A stretch of 64,000 nt of DNA, taken from positions 1,054,001 through 1,118,000 of the forward strand of contig JAGMWG010000008.1 of the NCBI GenBank assembly GCA_020744225.1, written 5' to 3'. Below the pieces are notes generated by a model that searched no databases, was not told where the DNA came from, and was given only the letters and a program-made list of their open reading frames with translations. Numbering within the stretch: the first letter of the stretch is position 1; each line of letters opens with the position of its first letter. The stretch is from Paraphoma chrysanthemicola (Eukaryota; Ascomycota; Dothideomycetes; Pleosporales; Phaeosphaeriaceae). A program made the position numbers and the translations under genes. This document shows positions 1 through 12,799 of the stretch, piece after piece.

Positions 1-2284
1 CATTAGCAAGAAAGTAACCGCAAGAAGGTGGTGATAGTACAAACCGGAACATCTTCAGATCGTGTGAAGTGATGCATCCCTAAATTGAACCAAACAACCA
101 AATCTTCATCTTCAATACTCTCACCGTCAAAGAATTTCGTGAAGTCCTGCTGCGGCGCAGAAGGGAGATTAGCGTTCTGGACGGAATTAGCAAACACCTC
201 GTTATCGTGCTGCCGAGAAACTGCAAGATGCGTCTTCGCGAATTCAGAATTCTTGAGCGACCACGGCGATCCAAGAGTCGAGAGATGAATATCCGAACGT
301 CCCGGCACAATTCGATATCCTCTAAGTTCGCCCCATGCATTGGTCGCATTCGGATTCAATACGACATGCATGGCCTGGTTATTTGGCGCCCAATTGAACT
401 GCTTTTCTTCTTGCATGATCGAAACATCCATCTCCATCTGCTCGAACACGCCGAGCTCAGGAAACCATGGCTGGGATTGGTTGACGACCTTAAGCTCCGA
501 AACCTGCAGTGAGTTGCCAGTACCGAGAATGTCGAAATCGCCCTTGAATGTGATGATATGGTCGTGAAGTGAGCCTTGAGTGGCTTGCTGAATACGTGGG
601 CCCCATTTGCCTTGGGAGGGGTAGTAGAAGCTGCTTTGTAGGTACCCGGATGCACGCACACTGACTTCGAGAGACCCGTCCATGTGAAACCCATAATCGA
701 ACATGTAGTCGTAGTTACCAACAGTTGCGATAGCTCGGACAATCAGCTGAGCGCCTTTGACGGTACCTAGCTTGCTGAACCCGTAGTCATTGCTAGCGCC
801 TGTACGGTGGCGTGACAGTGGAAAGTTCATGTCGGCTTCGAAGATGCATAACGAATTAGTGTTGATCACAGATCCGTTGCCTGAGTGATATGTGAGATTC
901 CAGAAGGTGCTTCCCCACGGGCAATCGTAGCCTTCGATAAGCGTGCCCATCTCGGCTCCTAGAGAGTAGTATGTGTCGTGATAGACAGTGTTGGCTGCTT
1001 TGGGCTGATTGCCGCCATATTGAGCCGTTGCCTCTTGCATGGATAATTCGTACAGGATACGCTCGCCTTTGAATTTGATGTCGTAGAACATGACACCCAA
1101 AGTTCTGGAGAAGGCAATGTAAAATGACCAGCCCATGTACTCGACGTACTGATTCGTCTCGTCGACCTTGTACCTCTTTCCGCCAATCTCAAGCGTGGCT
1201 GGAGCTAGCTTTTCCTCGAGTGCGCGAACACCAAGTTCGGGCTTGTAATCAACAAGCGCCCAATCGGCATCCTTGGTCTGGTCGTACTCCATGCCCAGCT
1301 CACCGGCATTAAAAGCGCTCCTAAGAGCTACAATAGTTGGATAGAACTTCTCGCCGGTCACAAAACCCTTCATCTTGTAGAGCGATGGGTCCGTTCCAGT
1401 GCAATCAAGCAGGAGAAAGAAATCTAAAGGAGTCATGTAGCTTGCGGGGCCTGGGATACGGAACATGATGTTGCGGAAAGCTTGAGTTCCGTCATACGAC
1501 ACCGGCGTGCCAGATGTGATTGTCAGAGTGGCTGGGAATATGTCAATTTGAGATCTCTCGTATCTTTGTTCCTAGATTTATACGCACTTCTGTTATCTCG
1601 TGAACCATAGTACACACCGCCCTGGAACAGTGCTGCGGTGATATCGGAGATGTTGGACATAATTGAAATAATGAGCGGCTCTGTTGCTGTACTTCGTGGA
1701 CTGTCGAAGTAGCGACCATTGTAAGGTACAGAGCCACCTTTACCTCCATTATAGATGTAGTCCAGTTTCTGGATAGTGGTTTTATTTGTTACGGGCAAAG
1801 GACCAATATAATACTCTTGCGAGTCTGGCTCAGCCTTTCCACCTTCGAAAATGATTGCGCGAGCGTATTTGGTCGGCAGAATTCCTGCTCCGTCAATGAA
1901 TGGCAATACGTCGGACTTGTTCAGTGGTAGAGTATCGATCCAGAATCTACAATTCATGAATACAGTCATCAAATATCTTTGAAGAACTTACACATAGTTG
2001 TCTGATGGCTTTGCTTTGCTTGGGTCCGTCAAGTTCAATCCCGAACTCGGATGGTGAAGTAGATTCCAGACAGCTAAGTTGTCTTCTGGCGCAATCTGCG
2101 CCCATACGTTTGGCTTTGGTGCGGAGGTCACCGGAGCGGCATCATTGAGGCATGAAAAGGACTCGTTGAGCCCTCGCTTACCAAGTACATCGTGAAGAAG
2201 CTTCCTTTCATAGCCAAGAGGTGGTAAAGCAGAAGACGATGCTAGGCTTGCGAGAGCAAGTCCAGTGATAGTGAGGGAAAGCAT
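1..2284 (-). CDS. Secreted copper amine oxidase, 3' end beyond the window
   Basis: Oxidises primary amines to aldehyde, ammonia and hydrogen peroxide using a topaquinone cofactor. Exons read as 2284-1992, 1946-1588 and 1531-45. The next donor (GTTTGT at 44-39) opens an intron that leaves the window; a CTAAT-type branch site lies at its very edge, so the apparent stop at 3-5 is intronic. A signal peptide (MLSLTITGLALASLASSSA) starts the protein. NYDY in TVGNYDYMFDY holds the tyrosine converted to topaquinone; HDH in GSLHDHIITFK and LGMHHF supply the copper histidines. The match to fungal secreted amine oxidases is good along the whole length. Intron 2 (1587-1532) is inferred from the frame change between LFQGGVYYGSRDN and SGTPVSYDG. 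The missing part is the short C-terminal segment. Confidence 0.9.
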
Positions 2285-3749
2285 CTTAGGTGCTCAAAAC
2301 CTGCTACTTTGCTTTTGATCATCTTGTAGGTGACACACTCGTTTTATAGCGTAGGCTGTTCGAGATAGTATGTTGACTGTCGGCTATGACATTGGACCTC
2401 CATGCTTGGCGCTCGTGACGATAAGAGAGGAGCAATGAGGCGTCCTGGGAGCCGATGCCAAGTGCTACATCCGATTTCATTGCGCTCCAGAGTGGAGTTG
2501 ATATTTCTATGTGTGTAGTGACTGAAGATGCGGCATGGATATAAATTGGCCGAGTATCACGTCTCGTTGTGCTCGCGACCAGATTTATTCGTAGCTGAGT
2601 GCTTATATAGCATTCATTTCATCAAACACATGATCACATCATGGGAAACAGCGAGACGCATATGTCGCTTTGCCATGTGCGCCAGACACCCGTTATCTCG
2701 GGTCGCTAAGAGTGGGGTAGGAACGTGGTAGCCTACCTTATCATTGCATACTCACCCTTGCATGCCAAGTACGCTTTCTTCACATCAAGCTACTCAATGC
2801 ATGAGTACCAAGACATCCCGCTGGAGTCGATGTTCCGTGCGGTGCTCACGGCAAGCTTTCACGTCGATAGGCTCTTGACGTGGGAGAGACGGAAGCATGT
2901 TGTCGATCTTCCCCGCTGACAAAACTCGTAATTTATGTCCTGGCGAATATCAAGGGAGCTTGCCGTCGGCTTCACTTGAGAGTTCGGCTGTGATCATGGA
3001 GGAAGGATAGCCTGCGAATGTCTTCAGGTGCTATTTAGAGATTGCTTCCCAGATTATGGCCACTTCCTTTACCATATCTTTAGTTACACAGCTGCACCTT
3101 GACATCTCTGGTTGGACACCCATGAATACCTTCGCATGCGTTTACGTCTGCAGTACAACCTTTATAATACCTCGAGGGCCTCTAGGCTCTTACATTCAGG
3201 TTGTCTTTACTTATCTAGTAGAGTTCGCATCTATCTGCGGTGCCGGCAAATGAAGTTGCGGATTTGATGGATCTGCTGCCCACCGGAGCTGCAAGGATGC
3301 AGTACGTCCAATTGTACTTACCAAGGGTCCAAGATGATCATTTGAGCGACTACATGAATGTTGCAGGACATCAAACGTGAGGTAGGATGTCGAGTGGCCC
3401 CAGCGTGCCGAGGTCTTCCGTGGCCAAGCTTCAACCTTCAGAAGGACATCAATCCACTTCCTTCACAACCAAGCATCTCAAGAAAAAAATGAGGTACTTA
3501 TAGACCACCTTCGAACATCGGTATTCAGTCGTGACTACGATGACCAAGTATCCGGAGATAATGCAAGCGGATGACACTTCGGCGCAATCCCCGCGTTCAG
3601 GGTCGATGATGCAATGTTGTAGCACTGTTGAACACCCATCGTCACTAACAAAACGTCACTAAACCGCAGCTATTTGTATAGCTTCAAAATTACTACCTTA
3701 TAACCACTACAGGGCACTTCTTGAGCATTCATATAACACACATCTCACA
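2285..3749. other. Intergenic region, no gene seen
   Basis: Lies between the divergent starts of the amine oxidase and the SDR gene, so it should hold both promoters. Short open frames occur on the plus strand, but none has family resemblance or convincing splice extension. Confidence 0.5.
2342..2348 (-). promoter_or_regulatory. Probable TATA box of the amine oxidase
   Basis: TATAAAA on the minus strand, about 58 bases upstream of the ATG at 2284. Position and sequence fit a fungal TATA element; nothing else supports it. Confidence 0.4.
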
Positions 3750-4628
3750 ATGCCTCCCTCCGGCCTAGCTATTCTCATCGGCGCAGGACCCAACACGGTC
3801 GGTCTATCCACTCCAGCACCAGCAATTGCTACCTAACACATCCCCAGGGCACAGGCATCGCCCGCATTCTCTCGCACCCGTCCCACGGTAATCTCGCCGT
3901 CGCCCTCCTCGCCCGGCGCCCCGACTCCATCTCCGCTTCCATCAGCAAGATCCGCGAGACCTCTCCGTCGGCCGTGCTCGAAGCATTTCCAACCGACACG
4001 TCCAAAGCGTCTCTCGAGAAAGCCTTTGCGGATATCAAAGCGCACAAGAGCTTCAGCGGGCTGAATTTGAAGCTCGCGATATACAGCATCAAGCACTCGA
4101 GCAAGAAGCCGTTTTTGGAAGAGACGAGAGAAGACTTTGAAGAGAGTTTGGAAACGTATGTTGGTGGGGCGTTTACGTTTGCACAGGAGAGTTTGAAGAG
4201 GTTTTTTGAAGAGGGTGGGGAGAAGAGTCTGGCGGAGGGGGGTGGGAAGAAAGGGGTATGTTTAAACTACTGCTTAAAGCTTGATTGAGGAGTCGGATTG
4301 CTAACGATACGTTGTTATGTAGACGATTATCTTCACCGGTACCCTCGGCGCGCTCAGATGTAGTGCCCAATTCGCTGCTTATGGAGCTGGCCGATCGTCG
4401 GTGCGACAATTGGCGCAGACGCTGGCGAGGGAAATGAGCGAGAAGGGCGTGCATGTTGTGCATACGATTGCGAACGGCGCGATTGCGGATGAAGATGGCG
4501 AAGACCAAAAGACCGGGAAGAAGATGAGTGCGGATGCAGTGGGCGAGACGTATTTGTGGCTGCATAATCAGAAGCCGACGTTGTGGACTCATGAGCTGGA
4601 TATGAGGCCTGCATGCGAGAAGTTTTAA
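3750..4628 (+). CDS. Atypical short-chain dehydrogenase/reductase
   Basis: A 253-residue NAD(P)-binding Rossmann protein from exons 3750-3797, 3848-4255 and 4323-4628. The first intron (50 nt, branch site CCTAAC) splits the nucleotide-binding motif, which reads GAGPNTGTGIARIL after splicing; the second has donor GTATGT and acceptor GTAG. Near the C-terminus TGTLGALRCSAQFAAYGAG stands where the classical SDR active site is. The tyrosine is present, but the lysine of YxxxK is replaced by arginine (YGAGR). This places it in the divergent fungal SDR subgroup of unknown substrate. It converges with the F-box-like gene, with only about 40 bases between the stops. The start sits in a CACAATGCC context. 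Confidence 0.8.
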
Positions 4629-4667
4629 AGGATTTTAACAATGGGTGTAGAATTGCCTGTGCTGTTA

Positions 4668-5780
4668 TCACAACGCAGTCACGTAGCGCTCCAGACCAAG
4701 ATCCGGGCCGTCCCAATCAATACTATTCATACTCCATGCTTTCGCCTCACTTTCGATCTTGGTGTAAGTGGTCCGAAGTAAAGGCATTCGGAACGAGTGA
4801 GCATAGTGACAAAGCAAAATGACAATCCTGTCGACGGAAGTCGCGTGATAAAGCTCCGTCGATTCGCCACGACTGTGCCGTAGTCTCAGCGCAAAGAAAA
4901 GGCCCGCGAACCCAAGACTGTGCGGACTAATCGCATGAGCTCGCATACTATGACTCATTAGCTGCGCACTCGATTGCGTTGGCGATAAGACGTTGCTGAC
5001 TTACTGGGTTCGTTCCAATCTCAAGCTGGGATCGACATCCCCGCTACACATCCATTCGACGAAGAAACCTATGTTCTTGTCTTCCTCATTCCATTCCTCG
5101 CATAAATCAAACAACAGCCCCATTCTCAAACCGTCGTCCTCGTCGAGTTGGTCAAAGTTTATCTTGCCTGTGCGCATGTAATCCTCGATTCTGTACACGC
5201 CGGGCGAGTATCTCCCAGGCGACCTCCTTTCCACATCCACATGTCGAATTGGGGGGACTACTGGGAACATGTCTCTCCAGATTGCTTTCTCGTACAGTAG
5301 TGCCTTGACAAACTTCTTTCTAAGAGCTGGAAATGTTTGCGGTGGTCGATTTGGGTCTGAATCCACGGGGTGGAAGTAGCCCCAGTGGAATTTGTAGGCC
5401 AATAGTGGGTTGAACATGGGTGTACTGTTCTGATCTCGTGTCTTGCGCCAATGCAGGAATAGTGCTTGTTGAACCGAAGGTGACTGAAATATGACGTCGT
5501 GGAATTGCCGGCTTACGCGACATGCTTTGCACAAGAGCCAGCGCATGCCTCCTGCTTGGCGCCGCAGAACTGTCAGGTCGTATTCACGGCCATGGCTGTT
5601 TTCGTAATCGACCATCGCACGAGGCTCGGCTCCTGTCCATGTTGCAGGAAATCTATCAAAGCGATGGGTGGTAGGGAACTTCGAAACATCGACTTTGGAA
5701 AGCCTGGCGTTGGCAAAGAGAAGGATGCGCTCGAGGAGCTCGGTGATACCGAAGACCCGTTGTGCTGGCGATGTTTCCAT
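4668..5780 (-). CDS. F-box-like hypothetical protein
   Basis: Two exons, 5780-5005 and 4947-4668, give 351 residues. The intron of 57 nt has donor GTAAGT, branch site GCTAATG and acceptor CATAG; phase is kept across it. The N-terminal block GITELLERILLFANARL and the later CRVSRQFHDVIFQSPSVQQALF resemble the degenerate F-box and the following conserved stretch common in dothideomycete F-box-like proteins, which would recruit substrates to an SCF ubiquitin ligase. The remainder is not recognised. Without the second exon the protein would lose its last 93 residues, so the spliced model is preferred. Confidence 0.65.
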
Positions 5781-6037
5781 ATTTCCTGTACAAACAGAAT
5801 TTGTAACGGAAGCACAGTGCTTCTCACGCGTTAAGAAGCCTCACGGCGAACGCGGGTCGAAAGCAGATGAAACCTGCCCGCGTAGGCAGCTACTGTGCCT
5901 CTGGTCTGCACGAGCGCCAAGTAAAATATGCAGCTAGCAGAACCCACAAAACTGATTGGTACATGGACGAGACAGATATAGAGCCACGTTGAATTGGCGA
6001 TGACTGCTACGGCCAAAGAGACTTCGACGAGGCTCTT

Positions 6038-6604
6038 TTAAGCAACCTTACGCATCTTCTTTGCTTTGAACAGACTGGGTGGATTCCACTGTGGAGGGCG
6101 ATCCACCTTTGCATGATCTTCTTGAGAGTTGGCCGCCTTCTTTATGGCTTGCACCAGGATATCAATGACCTTGCCGACTTCTGCTTTGACTTCGACGAAC
6201 TTGGCTGGCACGAGTGGAGGCAGAGCATGTAACCTTAAGCTGCCCTTGAGGTCCAGACGCCCTTTGCTTGGTGCGATGTGCCCGTCGGCTGTATTGGGGA
6301 TGCGCATAGCCGTCCCATTTTCGTGAAACCCTCGGGCTTTCAATTCTTCTACGATTGCGGTACCAAGGCGTCGTCTGGCCCAACTTCGGACACAGCTCGA
6401 CTTACTCAAGTCAGGCCCAGACGTGGCATGCCACCAAATTCCATCTTTTACTCTTTCTGTTCGCTTTCTCTTCTGAGTTTCGTTCAGTGGGTGCAGCGGG
6501 CTAGCAATCAACCGATTTTGCCAAAGGCTCTTATAGCCCGGTGAATACTGGACCCTAAGCAGATTGAAGGGTTGTCTTGACAACTGTTGGGCGACTTTAT
6601 TCAT
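6038..6604 (-). CDS. Hypothetical protein, 188 residues
   Basis: Single-exon frame with no recognised domain. The N-terminus (MNKVAQQLSRQPFNLLRVQY) is rich in basic and hydroxylated residues without acidic ones and could be a mitochondrial presequence. The middle (SWARRRLGTAIVEELKARGF) looks like an amphipathic helix, and KAKKMRKVA ends the protein on a basic note. Base composition and codon use look like its neighbours, which favours a real gene. Function unknown. Confidence 0.5.
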   Translation of the reverse strand: MNKVAQQLSRQPFNLLRVQYSPGYKSLWQNRLIASPLHPLNETQKRKRTERVKDGIWWHATSGPDLSKSSCVRSWARRRLGTAIVEELKARGFHENGTAMRIPNTADGHIAPSKGRLDLKGSLRLHALPPLVPAKFVEVKAEVGKVIDILVQAIKKAANSQEDHAKVDRPPQWNPPSLFKAKKMRKVA

Positions 6605-6793
6605 CGCGCCATTATGAGTTCATACGAAAGATGAGGTTGAGAGACATCAGCCGTCCAGAGGCCATGAACCCGAAAATCTCGGGAGCTATGAAGCTAGGCT
6701 GCAACGGGAATGGGCGCGCACAAGGCTTAGCGCCCGTCGTTCAAAGGCACCCACAGTGACTGGATGGGCAAACCAGAAACCAGTCCTCGCCAC

Positions 6794-6800
6794 TATATAA
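6794..6800 (+). promoter_or_regulatory. Probable TATA box of the eIF1A gene
   Basis: TATATAA lies 89 bases before the ATG at 6883 and is followed by a CA-rich, probably untranslated leader, as is usual for a strongly expressed fungal gene. Confidence 0.45.
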
Positions 6801-6882
6801 ACACTTATCATCCGCGTTTTTCCCTCAACACGCCTCCAAAACACACACTACCACAACAAGCAAAACCAAACTTCTAGACAAT

Positions 6883-7628
6883 ATGCCTAAGAATAAGGGA
6901 AAAGTGCGTACTCTCTGTTGGAGGGGCTGCCCCGCCATCTCTCGCGACGCGATGACGCCCTACAACTCGCTTTCACCGCTGCGTAGAAGCCGTCGTCGCG
7001 ATCGCAGAGCGCTGCGCCCGCCTCTCCAACCGATATGCCCCTCGCTCAACATGCAGCATGCTAATAAACACAACAGGGTGGCAAGAACCGACGTAGGGGT
7101 AAGAACGAGAACGACAACGAGAAGCGCGAACTTGTCTTCAAGGAGGAAGGCCAAGAATACGCCCAAGTCGTCAAGATGCTCGGAAACGGTCGTCTCGAGG
7201 CACAGTGCTTCGACGGCGCGCGCCGCCTCGCGCATATTCGCGGCAAGCTGAGGAAGAAGGTCTGGATCAACCAGGGCGACATCATCCTGTTGTCGTTGCG
7301 CGACTACCAGGACGAGAAGGGTGATGTGATCATGAAGTACTCTGGTAAGTTCAAGCACGCTCATCTGCCCACTGCGCGGCTGTCCATCAGACGGTGCACG
7401 AAGTAGAGTTGCAAAATAGGAGATGCTAACAAACACACAGCCGACGAAGCCCGCTCATTAAAAGCCTACGGCGAACTTCCCGAGAACGCAAAGATCAACG
7501 AGACCGACACATACGGCGACCAGGGCGACGAGGGCATCGGCTTTGAATTCGACGAGGACCGCGACGACAGCGACTCGGACGAGGCCGAGGGCGGCGGCAA
7601 GAAGGAGATTGATATCGACGATATCTAA
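6883..7628 (+). CDS. TIF11: Translation initiation factor eIF1A
   Basis: Binds the 40S A site and helps scanning and start-codon selection. Exons 6883-6903, 7077-7344 and 7441-7628 give 158 residues, close to the 153 of the yeast protein. Exon 1 encodes only MPKNKGK; the rest of the basic N-terminal tail (GGKNRRRGKNEN) follows after a 173-nt intron with branch site GCTAATA. The OB-fold is visible from ELVFKEEGQEYAQVVKMLGNGR to YQDEKGDVIMKYS. The acidic C-terminal tail ends in KKEIDIDDI, the conserved DIDDI end that contacts eIF5B. A tiny first exon and long first intron are typical of this gene in filamentous fungi. Confidence 0.97.
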
Positions 7629-7962
7629 GCGCTGCGGGGAGGAAAGGTCCGCCATGCTGTCTCGGTGCTCATATAGCTCGTGCTGGCTGTAGGAGGGCTG
7701 GGCGGCTCAAATGCTGCTTCTTAGCGAGCGGGCGGATTGCATAGAGGATGCGGTGGAAGGAGAAAATGGCTACGATGGAATCATGATAGCGTGTTTGCGT
7801 ACTTGCATCTTCAGGCTTCGTGAGATAGATGAGAATACATGGCATGCATGTCCTTTTTTGCTTCGTACTACCTATCCAATCGTGCTGTTCATCCAAGTCA
7901 TCCAGCTACTTTTCAGACCGCATAGCCAATGCACACCACCACACCCTAACCCTTCCAGTTCC

Positions 7963-10849
7963 TTATCCATATTGCGGCATCTGCACATTGTCATACACGC
8001 TCCTGTCAAAAAACCTAAATATCTGCCTCCCCGCCTTCGACCCAACCAGCCACGCAATCTCCTGCTCAGTCATATTCGCCAACTCCTGCACATTCTCCGT
8101 CCGCAACATGAGCGTTGTAACAATACTCTCATTCACGCCTGGCAACGCCCGCAACATATCCTGACTCGTCTGATTGAAACTGCGCATCTCGTCCTGTCCC
8201 TGCATGGTCGGATCGAGGCCTAATTGCACTGCTTTCAGCGGATCAGGCTCGTCCTGCTGCTTCTTCAACTCGTTGAATATCTCGGCTGTTTGGTACGGAC
8301 TGCTTGACCAAATGATTCTCAGGCGCGGAAAAGCTAGGGTCAACATGACAAGTTTGCCCTGGAGATCGGGAGTGGCTGCTAGACCCGAGGCATTACTCGG
8401 TGCGCTGAAATCAGCAAAAGGCTCGAGCGTGAAGGACTTGTTCTGGTCGAATTCAATAAGAAGCATGGGCTGCTTGTAGTGTTCCATCATGGACTCGACT
8501 TGGTTGAACAAACGGCCATTTGTAAAGGACCCGATGAGATCGCGGACGGATTTGCGCTCGATGCAGATTTGTGGCGTCAGGACGTAGTCGCCGACGGTGA
8601 GCATGCAGGGGACGATGACCATTGCGCGGCCGTGCAAGAGTGATGGGAGGCTGGAGCGGAATTCGCGCACGTCTACGACGACACGCGGTGGTTCGATGGT
8701 GGCGGTAAGACGGCCGCCGCCGGCGATGCGGGTGTTGATGGTGCGGAGGAAGGTTTCTTCGGGAGCGAGGTTGGCGTTTGTGTTGAGCGTGAGTGCCATG
8801 TTGGCGCGTTCTTTGATGAGGCGGGTGAATGCATCTTTCTCGCGACGCACCGCGGAGAGGTAGCGTTGTTCTTCCACGCTGCCGCCGTAGTACATGAAGA
8901 AGACTTTGACAGTGCGGTCGGTGTGGGAAGAACGGTAGACTTCGACTCGTCGGATGAAAGCGGCGTCGGGTTCGTACATGATGACATATCGTGGCTTGGT
9001 TTCCTCGAGGATGTGTTCGTCGAGATCGCCAGAGTAGGGGTGAACGATGATCAAGGAGTTTGTGTCAAAAAGCTCGTAATACGATTCCATATTCTCAAGC
9101 GGATCGTGTCCTATCTCACCAAGCTTTTGGGCAGCTTCCAGCTCAGTCGGCTCTAGCTCAGCCATCAGACTGGCAATGTGCGCATCTTTGTCTCCAGCGG
9201 TACGAATAGCACCCGTGTCAGCACGAGAAGGGCCAGCGCCGGGGTTACCACCTCCTCTGATACGACGTCTCTTGTTCGGAGGAGGCTTGCCGGACGTCTG
9301 TCGCATTCCACTCTGTACATTCTTGTCTGTGCTGTTGTTGATCGCCTTCTGGTTCTCAGAAAAGAGGGCCGCGCTGACTTTGCTGAAGTCGCGTTTCCAG
9401 GTGAGATAGTTTCTCAATTTCCGGCGCATCATGAACCGAGCTGATGGCTCATTGTTGCCTTCATCATCTTCGCCACCAACCTCCGGGGTAACATACATCG
9501 TCTGGAGATACTCTCTCAGCTGTGAGCATGTGCCCTGATCGCCGCACATGATCAATATAGAGCCATTCGAAGTGTCTTGTGGGGTCGGGTTGAAGTACGC
9601 GTCCTGCTCAATCTCCTGCAATATATCCGCCAGCTGATTCCATTTCGGGAACTCTTCAAGGACAGGCTCTAACGAGTCCGGCACAACGTTAGTGCTATTG
9701 GCCAAGTCTGCTGCAGACAGCTTGCCAGTGTACACCCTTCGTTTTGCTGTGGTGAAAATTGTATCTGCTGCATCCAGAAACAGCCATGGAGACTGGTTCT
9801 GCTTTGTTGAGCCTGGTGGTGGCTGTGAGGCGGCCAGTACCGTATCAAGGTACTTGTTGAAGCTCACAGCATCATACGTAAGCAGCGCATATAGGATCGT
9901 TCGCAGCAACGAGAGATCACGAACAACCTGCCGCGTCTTGAAAGTCGTCCGATGCCAGACCGGGTCCAGTTGTCGTCTGATGATCTGGTCGAAGTTCTTG
10001 TGCAGCGCGCTGTCAATGTTCCAGTCGTCTACCTCGAGCCCAGGATTGGCTTTCTTGAGCTCACTGATACTGGCTTCGACACATTCCAGCACAGCATTCT
10101 GGATATCCTGCATGGCATCTGTCATCGGTACTTCCAGCTCAATGACTTCTGCTTTCTTCCGACCTTCGAGAGACTTTGCAACTGCGACGTGAAATCTTGG
10201 GTACAGCGCGGGTTTCTGCAGGAAGAGGTTCTTCATCATGTTCGTGAGCGGTGCAAATCCAGTGGTAAACGGCTCCGGAGTGTCTGAGAATGCCTTCAGA
10301 AATCCAGTTTTGTTTTTCTGCCTGTATATACGCAGGATGAAGGCTTCGAGCGAGGTTGCAACAACCTTCTCAGCATGTAGCACAATCACGCCGGTAACCG
10401 TCTCTGGGTTCAGCAAGCCCGACAAGAAGTCCACGATGAGAATTCGTGATGTAATGCTGAATATGCCGCCTTGCGCGTACATCTTCTCGCGCGTTCCCAC
10501 ACTCATCAAGTCGGTGTTCACCAGACTTAGGCCTCTGCATTTAGGCGCATTGCTGACTGCCGCGTGCTCGGCCAGCGCCTCGCCGATCCATATGTTCTCG
10601 CGATCATCGGCGCCGACGAGCAGTATGAGATTGTTTCCCGCGGCATCGTAAGAGTGGAGGAGGTTTGTGACTATGCGCAGCAGGCCGAGGCCCCGGGCCA
10701 GGAGAACGAGCTCATCCTCGTCGCGCAGTTCGTTGAAGATGTCTTGCTGGAATTCCTATGATGTCATCAGTCATGATACTGTGCCTGGTCAAGAAGGTCA
10801 TTACAAGAGGCAGCGAGAGCTTCACGGGGGCTTGCGCATCGCCGGGCAT
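7963..10849 (-). CDS. RAD1: XPF/Rad1 structure-specific endonuclease
   Basis: Catalytic half of the XPF-ERCC1 nuclease, which makes the 5' incision in nucleotide excision repair and cuts recombination flaps. Exon 1 (10849-10805) encodes MPGDAQAPVKLSLPL; a 49-nt intron ends at 10756, and exon 2 (10755-7963) continues with EFQQDIFNELRDEDELV. Total 945 residues, near human XPF (916). The N-terminal part is the degenerate helicase-like domain. The nuclease motif GDYVLTPQICIERKSVRDL (GDXnERKX3D) follows VVVDVREFRSSLPSLLHGR, and a helix-hairpin-helix domain (LRALPGVNESIVTTLMLRT) ends the protein. Reading through upstream of NTDLMSVGTREK shows that the conserved N-terminus is intact. Confidence 0.96.
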
Positions 10850-11196
10850 TGGGTGCGGTCGTGTCGGTGGTGGAGGGGTATCATGGCGATGAACAAGGCG
10901 AGTCGCGTCGAACGTTGGCGGATCGAGTCGCGAAATCCCGTAGTCCCGTGACGTCCACCCACATCACACCTAGACAATCTCTGACATACTACACACGTAT
11001 AATCCATGGGTCACAGTATGATGAAACAGAAAAACTTCACAAGGGATGAATGACATCTGGGTATCGTAGCCATCGCAGGACTAGCACACCTGCATTGATA
11101 CCCTGGGCCCAAGGATGAGAGAAGAGACTCGTTGTGAAATCGAACAGTCGTTATATGTACATGCATAATGGATACGGCGAAAACCAAGTGTCAAGG
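10850..11196. other. Intergenic region, no gene seen
   Basis: Upstream of the XPF gene and downstream of CBP4. No coding potential or RNA structure was recognised. Confidence 0.4.
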
Positions 11197-11736
11197 CTAC
11201 TGTGTGCTCGCTCTGATCTCCGCTTGCCGCCTCCTCGACTCTGCAGCATATGCATCGCGCTCGTCTCTTCGAGCTTGTAGCTCTGCCTCTGATCGCTTCG
11301 CGTCCGCTTCTTTCTGTGCAATCCAGACTGTGGCAATTTAGCAGGCTATCTCGATGACCTCTGGTTCATGGCAGAACTGAACAGGGATGGTGACGGGCTT
11401 ACTTGGCTTGTCTGACTTTGACAGTTCCTTCAGCTGCGTTGTAAACTTGTCGAAATCCTGCTGGGTTTGCTCCCTTCTCGCGAGGGCCTTCTTCTGCAAT
11501 TCAGGGCTATATTTCTGTGACGCATGAGAAGGGGTTCATTGCATCGTATAGAGGTGGCGAGCACGGCATACCTTGAATATCTCTTCCTCAGTAGGCGTGA
11601 CATACCACACCAAGGCTGGGCCACCTATGACAAGGAATGCGCCTCTACGTCGAGTCAGCAATCAAACTTGATTTCCTGTGAGAGCAGCTTGAACAGACCC
11701 TGAGATGGCCTTGATGTACGTCCCCATTGAAGGCAT
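11197..11736 (-). CDS. CBP4: Cytochrome bc1 complex assembly factor CBP4
   Basis: Inner mitochondrial membrane protein needed with Cbp3/Cbp6 to assemble cytochrome b into complex III. Four small exons (11736-11699, 11644-11572, 11514-11403, 11327-11197) give 117 residues. One N-terminal membrane segment (AISGGAFLVIGGPALVWYV) is followed by the family signature TPTEEEIFKKYSPELQKK, then FDKF and KELSKSDKPIWIAQKEAD, and a charged helical C-terminus. All phases agree, and the spliced protein matches the family along its length. The exons are too short to appear as one open frame. Confidence 0.92.
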
Positions 11737-12799
11737 CTTGGGCAGCTTCTTTCTATTATTAAACCAATGACGTGCTGTGATGTAGAGTGCGCGGCTCCAA
11801 TTTCCGATCGAGATGCAAGTATTCTTGTGGCTGTAGTGGAGTCTTCTTCGATGGCATGGTCACGCAGTCGATGATCACAACTCTGCAGACGCTAACAGTG
11901 CACCGCCACAGCCACACAACGCAACACCCAGCGTCCGTCACTGTGGGTCCTTTTCTGGGGTCATATGCAGCGCGAGCGTTCCGAGCACGAGGTCCCACGC
12001 GATCTGCGCTGATGCGTTGATGGCCTCAGGGCGCATCAGTCATTGGCGCAGCATCACCAAGCGTGATCTGAGCGGCTCTGCGACTTTCTCTGTGTAGAGA
12101 CTGCCTGACAAGAACGCATTTGTGCACTGATGCGCAAGGCTGAAACCGGACGTCTCGGTGGAGGACTTTGCAAGGTTTTCATGCTGCAGGAAGACTCGAA
12201 ATAGGAGACAATTTTGTTCTACTGGCGCGCTCATGTCGGCCAGCTGCAATGGCAGGGACCCTGGATTTGATGATGTAGTTTCAAGGTACATGGAGGGTAG
12301 CGAAATTTGGCCTGCATTCACTGCCAGGTTTCGACAGCGGTGTGGTTGTCTAGCCTTGAAACCGACCCCTTCTCCATCCACTGTAGTGGCAGTCCCAGTG
12401 GCGTTGAAACAGCTAGGCATTGCGTCTGAATTGCACAACATAAGCAACAGTCGATGTCGTTCGTCAACAACACATGCGCTTATATGGAGCCCAGCCTAGA
12501 AGCGCTCGAATTGCAGCGCCCTCTCCGTCTTACCGTTCTTTAATCTCATGACACCCCTGCAAGTACCATTTCATCCTTCCCGCAGCTCCACCGCCCCGGA
12601 AAACGGCGTCGTCAATCGGCATCGCACAGGACTGAGACCGAGCGCAACGTTCGTATTCGCACTTCCTCGCGGCCTGTGGCTGTGTTGTACTTCTTAAAGA
12701 ACACTGCACGCCCGCCGTTGCGGCGCACTCTACGCTCGGCCTCACCACTCGCTAGCTGCACCTCGGACGCGTCTGTGGCTGATCTCCGATACAGCCGCC
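11737..12799. other. Divergent promoter region of CBP4 and the chitin synthase activator
   Basis: No gene supported. The 300 bases before 12800 probably include a long leader of the chitin synthase activator. Open frames on the minus strand here have no family resemblance. Confidence 0.45.

Noticed and set aside
3..5. Stop codon of the amine oxidase at the left edge
   Set aside because: The sequence from position 44 down has a GTTTGT donor and a CTAAT branch site, and the family continues well past SEDVP, so this is intron.
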